Program-made: the position numbers and the translations under genes
Shown here: positions 8,415-16,832 of the stretch, in pieces
How positions within the stretch are numbered: position 1 is the stretch's first letter
Layout: every line of letters starts with the position of its first letter
NCBI GenBank assembly: GCA_964466115.1
Contig: CAYXMH010000010.1
Coordinates: forward strand, 1 to 64,000
Direction: 5' to 3'
DNA: 64,000 nt
Origin: Pseudolysobacter sp964466115
GTDB taxonomy: Bacteria > Pseudomonadota > Gammaproteobacteria > Xanthomonadales > Rhodanobacteraceae
Notes under the pieces: model-generated
What the model was told of the DNA's origin: nothing
The model's database searches: none
What the model saw: only the letters and a program-made list of their open reading frames with translations

Positions 8415-9236
8415 CTATTCAAATCCGTTATCGAAAACCGTGTCATTCACTGCTGCTAGCCCATCAAGATTGGCCGCACTCCAACGATCGGAAAAATCAA
8501 GCAAAGTATACCGCCTGGTCCAACTATTGTCGGCCAGGTGCAATTGCAAAATGTCTTCATCTGCAAAGGTGATGCCAGCAACACTACCGGCAGTGTCAAA
8601 CGACACCAATAAATCAGTGGCCGTACCAACCATATCAATCGCGTCGATATTCAGCGCCGGTGAAAGACCCAACGCATTCGCATCAAGCGTCTTCGCCCCG
8701 AACATACCAGCGGAAAAAGTGATCACGTCGGCCGGGCGAATTACGGTCGCGCCAGCACTGAAGGTTTTATCAAACGACAACAGCAGTGCGCCGGCCACAC
8801 CCAAACGCGCCACACCATCGCAATGCACGCCTTTCGGCACTCCGGCCGCGGCGGCATCGAAGGCCTTGCTGAAAACACCAGCGGAATAACGAATCACATC
8901 GGCTGGATCGAAATACGCGCCACTAAGCGTAACGCCAATATCCAGTGCGAAAAGCACATCGCCGTTCGCATCGATCTGAAAATCGCGCAAATTGGCGCGT
9001 TCGGGTAAGCCAGGGATTGTTATTCGTGTGCGGGTTCCCGACAAAGTGTCGGTCACGTAATCTTTGCGCGCCGCATACTGGCCAGATCCAACGATATTGG
9101 CGCCCACATTAGAAGAATATTGCAACTGCGCAATCGGTGGAGTTTGCGCCATCGCCGGGGTCACTGCGAACAAGGGCAGCAGTGAAATTGACCAAATGCA
9201 CTTAAGTATGCGCCACATGTTGACGACCATCGACAT
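8415..9236 (-). CDS. Exported protein of unknown function with C-terminal GFE tail
   Basis: A 273-residue protein with a signal peptide (hydrophobic residues 13-27, cleavage after AMA near 30). Its body has repeated elements of the form DPADVIRYSAGVFSKAFDAAAAG and RPADVITFSAGMFGAKTLDANALG, about 60 residues apart, suggesting beta-propeller-like or other repeat architecture. It ends VFDNGFE. Similar GFE-type tails occur, as far as I recall, on many secreted proteins of Xanthomonadales-like bacteria; their role is unknown to me. It precedes the beta-helix protein. The gap 9237-9423 shows nothing recognisable. Confidence 0.65.
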   Translation of the reverse strand: MSMVVNMWRILKCIWSISLLPLFAVTPAMAQTPPIAQLQYSSNVGANIVGSGQYAARKDYVTDTLSGTRTRITIPGLPERANLRDFQIDANGDVLFALDIGVTLSGAYFDPADVIRYSAGVFSKAFDAAAAGVPKGVHCDGVARLGVAGALLLSFDKTFSAGATVIRPADVITFSAGMFGAKTLDANALGLSPALNIDAIDMVGTATDLLVSFDTAGSVAGITFADEDILQLHLADNSWTRRYTLLDFSDRWSAANLDGLAAVNDTVFDNGFE

Positions 9237-9423
9237 GCCCTTTTACTTTTCGCCAATTGTACTGGTAAATCGATTTCGGAATGAATGCACGTTTAGTGAA
9301 TTCCGGCAGGTCAACATTTTATGTGTAACCAAATATTAACGGCACCGTTGCTATCGGTAATGACCCCAAGGCAGTTTTAGAAAATTGCAATTGCAGACTG
9401 AGGAAGACTGCAATAAACGCGCC

Positions 9424-11358
9424 TTACTCGCCCACTTGGATTTGCTTGTCTTGCGCATGCCCAAGCTCTAACAAATGCTGCCAAGCCGGTGCATCGGGCA
9501 GGAACGAGGTATCGAGCAAACTCAAACTGTCCGGCTGCGGCAACTTGGTTTTATCCGCGGCACGCCACAACCGCCAGAGCTCGTCAATCTGCTGCTTACG
9601 CTGCTCACCCGCCCCAATAAAATCATACGAAGCAAGTGTCGTTTGAAATCCCAACTCTATTTCTTGGCTTTTTAAGTTCTGATCAAGCGCAACTAAACTG
9701 TTGCGCGCAAAACGCCGAATCTCGGGATAATGATCTTGCAATGCCTGCAGCAGATAGGGAATAAACACCGCGCGTTGTTTCACATCAATACCGGTAACTG
9801 CGGTGCCCATTTGGTAAGCCGCGATCGCTTTTTGTACCGGATCACCGGCAAGCAAGGTGGCCGGCAAATCCGGCAATGCCGGATCGATGCCATCGGAGCG
9901 CGATTCGACCTTATCCGAACCGTTGCCCCAAAGTGTATGTTGCTGCTGCGCCACCCATTGTGGTGATTTATCCAAATGGCAATTGCTGCACGCATTGGGG
10001 CGACCGTTTGCGGCATTACTCGCCGCATCGGGCACTTCAATCCGGTGGCTGCGATGAATGGTCATTACACCGTACGCCAAGTTGGGCATATGGCAGTTGT
10101 AGCAATTGGAGCCTGGGCTGTCTTTAGCGTGATGCGTGTGATCGGTTGGATTTGAAACAATCGCCTGATGACAGCGCGCACAGGGGGCGCTGGTTCGATT
10201 GCGTTCCGGAATCATGCCGGCGATATCGCCGCTGTGCATGCTGTGGCAACTAATGCACGTCAAATCGTTCGATTCGCGGTAACAGCGCGATTGCAGCAAG
10301 CCTTGGTATTCGTAAGCGCTAAGCCGCGCTGTACCATCGCTCCAAAACCGCATACTGAACAAATCCGCCGACGCCGTGATCGGCGGTGGAGTATCGCGTG
10401 ATATGGGAGTAACGCTGGCGTTCAAATCCGCCCCCGCGCGATAAGAAGGCCCGTCAACAATCCATTGTTCGACCAAGTTCGATTTAGGCACTCGTTGACC
10501 GTGGCATTGGCCGCACACCTCCACACTGCGCGCCGCCGGTATTTGATATGGATTGACGATGGTGGGATCCAGCGCATCGGAGAGCTGCAGCGCAAGCCGG
10601 CGCATGGCGCTTTGATTGCGCGCAACGTGCTCGCTGCCGGGGCCGTGGCAAGTTTCGCAGGCAATGCCAAGCTCACCCACGTTTGAATCGTAACGGGCAT
10701 CGCGATTGAGATCCACCGCCACTCCCTGACGCGCGCGCTGCATCAATTCAACGTAATTTTGCATGCGTGGTTTGGGACCGGTGTTGTGGCAAAAAATGCA
10801 GTTGTTGTTCCAGCTGGCGATGTGATTATCAAACCCTTGATCATCCGATCCTAAAAAAGCGGCATTCAGATGCACCCAGCGCTGCTCACCGATATGCCAA
10901 AGATAATGCAGCCGATAATACGTGCCGCTGTCCTCGTTGTAGCTTAAGTATTGCTGGTAACGGTGGGAACCTACGGTGCGCGCCACCGGCAATGTATTCA
11001 ATATCTGTTGGGTGCTGGGATCACGGTACTCGAAATAGAATTTGCCGTCCTGCGTAATGGGGCGCACTTCGGTGCCCCAGTACGACAGCGTCTGGCCATC
11101 GAATTTCCCGACCACCGATTGCGCGCTTGCCACTTGCGTCATCGTACGATGATAGGTGCGGTGCCAGCTGCCATACCGATCGGCATGGCAGGCCTCGCAC
11201 GTTTGTGAGCCCACATAGTGCGATTGTGCGATATTGTAAGGCATGGCGATTTCAGCGCGATACGCGGCCAGGACCTGCCACAGCCACACCCCGCCAGCCA
11301 ACAGCAGTAGCAGCACCACCGTGCCAATCACCTTGACCCTATTCTTTGATAAGCGCAT
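9424..11358 (-). CDS. Membrane-anchored octaheme c-type cytochrome with HEAT-like tail
   Basis: About 644 residues. An N-terminal membrane anchor (about residues 8-28 of this form) is followed by eight CXXCH haem sites in order: CEACH, CIFCH, CETCH, CGQCH, CISCH, CARCH, CYNCH and CSNCH. The pattern with HHAKDSPGSNCYNCHMPN fits the cytochrome c554 / multihaem family. The last 150 residues (ALQDHYPEIRRFARNSL) look like HEAT repeats. It probably moves electrons in the periplasm; no substrate can be assigned. The ATG at 11358 with AGCAGG upstream is preferred over a TTG at 11376. No cytochrome maturation genes or oxidase lie nearby. Confidence 0.85.
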   Translation of the reverse strand: MRLSKNRVKVIGTVVLLLLLAGGVWLWQVLAAYRAEIAMPYNIAQSHYVGSQTCEACHADRYGSWHRTYHRTMTQVASAQSVVGKFDGQTLSYWGTEVRPITQDGKFYFEYRDPSTQQILNTLPVARTVGSHRYQQYLSYNEDSGTYYRLHYLWHIGEQRWVHLNAAFLGSDDQGFDNHIASWNNNCIFCHNTGPKPRMQNYVELMQRARQGVAVDLNRDARYDSNVGELGIACETCHGPGSEHVARNQSAMRRLALQLSDALDPTIVNPYQIPAARSVEVCGQCHGQRVPKSNLVEQWIVDGPSYRAGADLNASVTPISRDTPPPITASADLFSMRFWSDGTARLSAYEYQGLLQSRCYRESNDLTCISCHSMHSGDIAGMIPERNRTSAPCARCHQAIVSNPTDHTHHAKDSPGSNCYNCHMPNLAYGVMTIHRSHRIEVPDAASNAANGRPNACSNCHLDKSPQWVAQQQHTLWGNGSDKVESRSDGIDPALPDLPATLLAGDPVQKAIAAYQMGTAVTGIDVKQRAVFIPYLLQALQDHYPEIRRFARNSLVALDQNLKSQEIELGFQTTLASYDFIGAGEQRKQQIDELWRLWRAADKTKLPQPDSLSLLDTSFLPDAPAWQHLLELGHAQDKQIQVGE

Positions 11359-11393
11359 CGCCTGCTTTCGCTTCAAAGTATTCTATTCCACCA

Positions 11394-11774
11394 TTACACC
11401 GCGGGGTTATCCGGCGGTTGCCACAACTCAATGCGGGTACCTTCCGGATCAATCACCCAACCAAAACGCCCGTATTCACTGACGTCGACCTTCGCATCCA
11501 CCTGCACGCCCGCACTGCGCAGCTGTTGCAGCAGCTCGTCCAAATTGTCGACGCGAAAATTCACCATATACGGTTTATCGCTTGGATCAAAATAGCGCGT
11601 GTTCGATGAAAAGGGCGACCACAGCATACAGCCAGGCCGCGACTCGTCTTCGTTAAACATCACGCCACCAAAATCTTCGACCTTTAAACCCAGGTGTTTC
11701 GCATACCATGCCGCCAAGGCCTTTGGATCACGCGCTTTGAAAAAGAATCCGCCAAACCCAATCACTTTAGCCAT
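11394..11774 (-). CDS. VOC (glyoxalase/dioxygenase superfamily) protein
   Basis: A 126-residue single-domain VOC protein: two beta-alpha-beta-beta-beta modules starting GFGGFFFKARDPKALAAWY and ending DPEGTRIELWQPP. The closing glutamate (RIELWQ) is the usual metal ligand of the fold. Such small proteins include glyoxalase I relatives and resistance-type binding proteins, and substrate cannot be predicted. It lies between the helicase and cytochrome genes on the same strand. Confidence 0.85.
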   Translation of the reverse strand: MAKVIGFGGFFFKARDPKALAAWYAKHLGLKVEDFGGVMFNEDESRPGCMLWSPFSSNTRYFDPSDKPYMVNFRVDNLDELLQQLRSAGVQVDAKVDVSEYGRFGWVIDPEGTRIELWQPPDNPAV

Positions 11775-11819
11775 TATGCTGCCCTCAGTAATACCAATCG
11801 ATTGAAACGGCTGTTTGCT

Positions 11820-13772
11820 CTACGCTGCGTCTGAAAAAAACGCCTGCACTTCACCAAGGTCGCGCGTGACCGTAAACGGTGGCAAACTGTTAAGAAACAG
11901 TTTGCCATAACCGCGCGTAGTAAGGCGCGGATCGCACAAAACCAGTACGCCGCGATCGTGAACGTCGCGAATCAATCGCCCCACCCCTTGCTTTAACGCG
12001 ATAACCGCGCCGGGAATCTGCCAATCGGTAAAGGGGTTGCCGCCCGCGTCGCGCAATGCGCTCAAGCGCGCCTGCAACACCGGGTCGTCCGGCGCCGCAA
12101 ATGGCAATTTATCTATGATTACACAACTAAGCGCGTCGCCCGCGACATCGACCCCTTCCCAGAAACTCGCGGCGCCCAGCAATATTCCGTTCCCGGCTAA
12201 GCGAAACTCCGTCAGCAGCTGGTGGCGCGGAGCGGTACCTTGCACGAACAAGGGATACGGCACTGCATCGGCCAGTAATTCGGCCGCGCGTTTCAAGGCG
12301 CGATGCGAGGTGAACAGCAAAAACGCGCGGCCTTGGGAGGCCTGCAACACCGGTAATGCGGCGGTGATCACCGCATCGGTGTAATCGCGCTCATTCGGGT
12401 CCGGTAACCCGCGCGGCAAATAAGCCAATGCCTGGCGTGTAAAATCGAACGGGCTGGGCAGGCTCATGCTGATCGGATCATCAAGCCCCAACTGCCGCGC
12501 GAAATGATCGAAACGCCCCGCCACCGACAGCGTTGCCGAGGTGAATATCCAGGCCGCATGGGTTTGCTCGCGCAAGGCGCGCAGGGATGGGGCAAGATCC
12601 AATGGCGTGGCATGGAAACTGAACCCGTGCGGGCTTAATTCGTACCAATGCACCGACTTGCCGATGTCGCCGGCTTGCGCTTGGTGATAGCGTTCGAGCA
12701 GGTTCACGGCGCGCGCGGCGCAACTTTCCATCCCGCGGCTACGTTGCGCGTTTTGCTCAAGCAGTTCGCACAAGGCCGTTAGCACTTGCTGTAACGCATT
12801 CATTTCTTCTAAGACGTTGGCATCCGCGGCCAATGCAGTTTGCGCACCGCGCGGTGGATGTCGATCCAAAGCCAAACGCACTCGCCGTAACGCCGGCACC
12901 AAGGGCTCCAGCATCGGCTGCATCACCGCCAATGCGCCGCTTAACGCACCGCATTCGGTCAGCACATCGTGCGCCAAATCGGACACTTGCCGTGAACTTA
13001 AATGGGTCGACAAAAATTGACCCGCCAATTCGGGAATTTGATGCGCTTCGTCCAAGATGAACGCGTGCGCCCCGGGCAAAATTTCACCAAAGCCTTCCTG
13101 CTTGATCGCCAAGTCGGCAAACAGCAAATGGTGGTTGACGACGACCAAATCCGCTTCCTGCGCCGCACGCCGGGCCTTAACCACGAAACACTCGTCGAAA
13201 AACGGGCACTCCGCCCCGAGGCAATTATCGGTGGTGGAGGTTACCCGTGGCCAAATCGGTGATTCCTCCGGAATCTCGGTCAACTCAGCCCGATCGCCAC
13301 TGGCGCTGCGCGAAGCCCAAACACGAATCTGCTGCAATTGACCGACTTGCTCGCGATCGCGGTATTGCCCGTCTTTGATCGCCTGGTCCAATCGGTAATG
13401 ACACAGGTAATTCGCGCGCCCTTTCAATAAACTCGATTTTAAACGCGCGCCCAAGACATTGCGCACGCGCGGCAAATCTCGATGGAAAAGTTGATCTTGC
13501 AGCGTTTTTGTTCCGGTGGAAACGATCACGCGTTTGCCTGAAAGCAGTGCAGGCACCAGATAGGCGAAAGTTTTCCCCGTACCGGTGCCGGCCTCGGCGA
13601 TCAAAGTGCCGCGGGAAGCTATGGCGTCAGCCACCGCTTGCGCCATCGTTTGTTGACCGGATCTGGCCGCAAATCCAGGAATCTCGCGCGCGAAAGGGCC
13701 TTCGCAACCGAGCAGCGTCGCCGGGTCGTCGTTGTCAGGTTCCCGAGTATTCATGACGACATGTTCGACCAC
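11820..13772 (-). CDS. yoaA: DinG/YoaA-family ATP-dependent DNA helicase
   Basis: A 650-residue XPD-like superfamily 2 helicase. Walker A is AGTGTGKTFAYLVPALL near residue 61 and the DEAH box is FILDEAHQIPELAGQ. The cysteines of the iron-sulfur domain (CHYRL, CLGAEC, CFVVK) lie between them. The last motif QGVGRLIRD is intact. Length matches YoaA (about 640) rather than DinG (about 720). YoaA works with the HolC chi subunit in E. coli, and holC is in this window at 47762. A GTG at 13772 with AGGG six bases upstream is taken as start; ATG at 13754 is the alternative. Confidence 0.9.
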   Translation of the reverse strand: MVEHVVMNTREPDNDDPATLLGCEGPFAREIPGFAARSGQQTMAQAVADAIASRGTLIAEAGTGTGKTFAYLVPALLSGKRVIVSTGTKTLQDQLFHRDLPRVRNVLGARLKSSLLKGRANYLCHYRLDQAIKDGQYRDREQVGQLQQIRVWASRSASGDRAELTEIPEESPIWPRVTSTTDNCLGAECPFFDECFVVKARRAAQEADLVVVNHHLLFADLAIKQEGFGEILPGAHAFILDEAHQIPELAGQFLSTHLSSRQVSDLAHDVLTECGALSGALAVMQPMLEPLVPALRRVRLALDRHPPRGAQTALAADANVLEEMNALQQVLTALCELLEQNAQRSRGMESCAARAVNLLERYHQAQAGDIGKSVHWYELSPHGFSFHATPLDLAPSLRALREQTHAAWIFTSATLSVAGRFDHFARQLGLDDPISMSLPSPFDFTRQALAYLPRGLPDPNERDYTDAVITAALPVLQASQGRAFLLFTSHRALKRAAELLADAVPYPLFVQGTAPRHQLLTEFRLAGNGILLGAASFWEGVDVAGDALSCVIIDKLPFAAPDDPVLQARLSALRDAGGNPFTDWQIPGAVIALKQGVGRLIRDVHDRGVLVLCDPRLTTRGYGKLFLNSLPPFTVTRDLGEVQAFFSDAA

Positions 13773-13811
13773 GTATATCCCTATGCCAGCACTGATAAGG
13801 GCAACGTACGA

Positions 13812-14327
13812 TCACATTCTTACTGGACGTGAAGCACGGCAAACGCTCAATTGTTGCTTTGCTTGATCAACCCCTGGCGCATCATTCAACAGATGACGGA
13901 TTTCAATCAGCGTTTGCCAATTGCGTGCGCATAAACTACCCACTTTGGGCCCGGCATCGAACGACTGCTGCGCCAACATCGCAGCTTCCTTATAGTGCTG
14001 CCGTTCCAGTTCAAGTTCAGCCAAAAACTGCAAAATATCCGGGGCGGCGGTGGCCAAAGCCAGTGCTTGTTGGGCCGCAGTGATTGCTTCATCGTATTTG
14101 GCTTGGGCTTCCAGTTCGCGCGCTTGTTTTAATAATCCATCCAACGCCGGATCACGCAACGGCTGCACTTCCACGGCCGAATCCGATTGCGTGCCGGCGG
14201 CTCGAATGGCGGCAATCGCGTCGTGATCGGGTTTAGCCGCGCTTACCGGAGGGGCGGGCTGCGAACAGGCCGCTAAGCCAACCACAACAGGTACCGTTAA
14301 TAGATTTAAAAATTTTATAAGTTTCAT
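13812..14327 (-). CDS. lpoP: TPR-like lipoprotein, probable PBP1b activator (LpoP-like)
   Basis: A 171-residue lipoprotein: MKLIKFLNLLTVPVVVG, then lipobox LAAC with serine at +2, consistent with outer-membrane sorting. A proline/alanine-rich linker leads to a TPR-like region (LDGLLKQARELEAQAKYDEA and following helices). LpoP of Pseudomonas is a TPR lipoprotein encoded with PBP1b that activates it. Position directly after the PBP1b gene and architecture both fit, so I propose this role by inference. The open frame extends 11 codons upstream, overlapping the PBP1b end, but the lipoprotein signal begins at this ATG. Confidence 0.7.
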   Translation of the reverse strand: MKLIKFLNLLTVPVVVGLAACSQPAPPVSAAKPDHDAIAAIRAAGTQSDSAVEVQPLRDPALDGLLKQARELEAQAKYDEAITAAQQALALATAAPDILQFLAELELERQHYKEAAMLAQQSFDAGPKVGSLCARNWQTLIEIRHLLNDAPGVDQAKQQLSVCRASRPVRM

Positions 14328-14349
14328 AATAAATTTTGCATTCTCCATT

Positions 14350-16785
14350 CTAGCGCTCATTGCCGAATAGTGCCTTTAACTGCTGCAGGGGACAATGATC
14401 GGTTTCGCTCGGCGCATAACCCGCCAGAAACGGTATTGTGCGTGCGCCCGGACATTCGGGTGCAATACGAGCGCCGCTTGCCGGATCTACGCTTACGAAC
14501 TCCAGCTCATCGTGGGATAACGCCAAGGGTTTGCTCGGCAATTGATGAAATAGCGCAATCCACACCTTTAACGCACCGGTGGCACCCATCAAACCGGTGG
14601 ATTGGTTATCATCGCGCCCAACCCACACCACCGCCAAATGCTCATCGGTAAAGCCGGCAAACCAGGAATCGCGTTGCGAATCGCTGGTACCGGTTTTGCC
14701 CGCGGCATTGAGATAACCCAAACCTTGGCCGTCAACTGCGCGTGCCGTACCGGCGGTTGTTACCTGTTGTAACGCAAAGTTGACCAAACGCGCTGCCGCA
14801 ACGTACTCACCACTACCGGATTTGACCGCATACCGCGTCAAAGGTTTTCCCTGCGCATCCAACACGCCACGTACCGTGCGCAACGGCACCGCATGCCCGT
14901 CGGCGGAAAAATATTGGTACAACTGGGCGACATCATACGGCGACAAATCCAACGCCCCCAAGAGCAGCGAGGGGTTCGGGTTTATGGTCGCGTTAAGCCC
15001 AAACGATTCGATCAAACCGCGCACTTTGGCAACGCCAAGCGCCAAACCCAAATGGACGGTGGCGAGGTTGTACGAATGCGTCAATGCGTCAATCAGCGGG
15101 ACGTTTCCGTGCGTTTCGTGTTCGGCGTTTTGCGGCGTCCAGTGCGAACCATCGGCTTGGCGCAAGTCCACCGCCGTATCGTCCAACGGGCTGATTAAGG
15201 AAAACCGCTGTGGCTGGGCCAATGCCACCAAATACACAAACGGTTTTATCAAGGACCCGATCGGACGGCTAGCCGCAAGCGCCCGGTTAAAGCCCGGCTG
15301 ATCCGGGTCGCGCGCACCGATCAGCGCCTGCACTTCGCCATCGTGCGCACCGGTCACCACCATTGCACCTTCAAGATCCGGCTGGCGTTTGCCGATGGCG
15401 TCGAGTTCTTTGGTCAGCGCACGCTCGGCCAAGGCTTGGGTCGCCGGCGCTAACGTGGTATGTACGCTTAAGCCCTCGCTGCGCAGTGCGCCTTCCGGGT
15501 AATCGTGGGCAAGCTGGGTTCGCAATAGCTCCAAAAACGCTGGGTAGCGATTGCGTGGCAAACCCGGTGTTTCTGAAACCATCAACGGTGTCGCACGCGC
15601 ATGCTCTGCCTGCGCTTGTGTGATCAAATTGGTTTCATTAAATACCTCAAGCACGCGATCACGCCGTGCTTTGGCTTGGCCCGGATTGCGTCGCGGATCA
15701 TACAAACTGGGGCCTTGCACCATTCCGATCAACAGCGCAATTTCCGGCATCGTTAGTGCGTTTAGATCGCGCCCAAAATAAAATTCCGACGCCGCCGCAA
15801 ACCCGTGCACCGCTTGACCGCCCTGCTGACCTAAAAACACTTCATTGAGGTAAGCCTCAAGAATGCGATGCTTGTCGTAGCGCGCTTCAATCAGCAGCGC
15901 CAATAAGGCCTCATTGAATTTCCGGGTGTAACGCTGGCCGCGATCGAGAAACAGGTTTTTCACCAATTGCTGCGTCAAGGTGCTACCACCTTGTACGACA
16001 TGTCCGGCCATTAAGTTCGCGAAGGCGGCACGCACGATCGCGGCCAAGGCAATGCCGTGATGATGTTTGAAGTCGCGGTCTTCAACCGCTTGCAAACCGG
16101 CAATCAATAATGGCGGAACATTGCCAAGGCGCAATAAGCGTCGCTCGGTCTGCTCATTGCCGTACAGCGTTGCGATCCGTGCCGGGTCAAGCCTGGCTTC
16201 GGTCAAAGCCGCATCGGTATCCGCATCCTTAAGCGCGGTGACGGAATTGCTCGATAGCAGGACATCGAAGCGTCGTGCGCGCTCATGGCCATCCAAATAA
16301 TTGAAGGCGCGACGTGCGATGACGAAATGGTTTCCGTCGTGATGATAGCTTCCAGGTAATTTGGCCGTTTGATCCTCGCTGTAACGCGCCGCCTCGAGTT
16401 CCAACACCAAGGTTTCCGCGCTTAGCGGCATTCCCGGCGTCAGCAGCAGCGGCCGGGCATACACCCGGCTGGGCAGATCCCAAGCCAGGTCATCGAAGCG
16501 CAGGCGTATTTGGCTATCCAGATAAACCGAATAGGGCACCACAAACCCGACCGCAAAACCAAAGCCCAGCCAAAACGGTATGCGCAGAAGACGCCATGCG
16601 CTTAAAAAAAAGGGGACCAATCGATCGCGAACAGCCAAAACGGCGCACACCCATACCGCAAAAGGGACGCCAGTGTACTCGATCGATGGTCGGATAAGGC
16701 CGCAAGCCTCATTCACGCCAGCCGCGGTGACAGCCCGCGGCGCTTCCGCGATAATGCCACGTATCGGCCTTGCGCCGGTAAGCAT
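14350..16785 (-). CDS. mrcB: Penicillin-binding protein 1b, bifunctional transglycosylase/transpeptidase
   Basis: An 811-residue class A PBP. A membrane helix lies near 68-88, then the UB2H-like region with YARPLLLTPGMPLS. The GT51 glycosyltransferase follows with EDRDFKHHHGI and GGSTLTQQLVKNLFL. The transpeptidase has the SxxK serine in SRPIGSLIKPF, SYN and KTGTSD. It polymerises and crosslinks peptidoglycan at the inner membrane. The N-terminal 50 residues are of uncertain reality, since the ATG lacks a strong ribosome-binding site. It is divergent from the large glycosyltransferase gene with a 47-base gap. Confidence 0.93.
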   Translation of the reverse strand: MLTGARPIRGIIAEAPRAVTAAGVNEACGLIRPSIEYTGVPFAVWVCAVLAVRDRLVPFFLSAWRLLRIPFWLGFGFAVGFVVPYSVYLDSQIRLRFDDLAWDLPSRVYARPLLLTPGMPLSAETLVLELEAARYSEDQTAKLPGSYHHDGNHFVIARRAFNYLDGHERARRFDVLLSSNSVTALKDADTDAALTEARLDPARIATLYGNEQTERRLLRLGNVPPLLIAGLQAVEDRDFKHHHGIALAAIVRAAFANLMAGHVVQGGSTLTQQLVKNLFLDRGQRYTRKFNEALLALLIEARYDKHRILEAYLNEVFLGQQGGQAVHGFAAASEFYFGRDLNALTMPEIALLIGMVQGPSLYDPRRNPGQAKARRDRVLEVFNETNLITQAQAEHARATPLMVSETPGLPRNRYPAFLELLRTQLAHDYPEGALRSEGLSVHTTLAPATQALAERALTKELDAIGKRQPDLEGAMVVTGAHDGEVQALIGARDPDQPGFNRALAASRPIGSLIKPFVYLVALAQPQRFSLISPLDDTAVDLRQADGSHWTPQNAEHETHGNVPLIDALTHSYNLATVHLGLALGVAKVRGLIESFGLNATINPNPSLLLGALDLSPYDVAQLYQYFSADGHAVPLRTVRGVLDAQGKPLTRYAVKSGSGEYVAAARLVNFALQQVTTAGTARAVDGQGLGYLNAAGKTGTSDSQRDSWFAGFTDEHLAVVWVGRDDNQSTGLMGATGALKVWIALFHQLPSKPLALSHDELEFVSVDPASGARIAPECPGARTIPFLAGYAPSETDHCPLQQLKALFGNER

Positions 16786-16832
16786 CCCGATGAGGCAACG
16801 ATCATGCAGCAGCTTAAGGTTAATGCGTCCTT

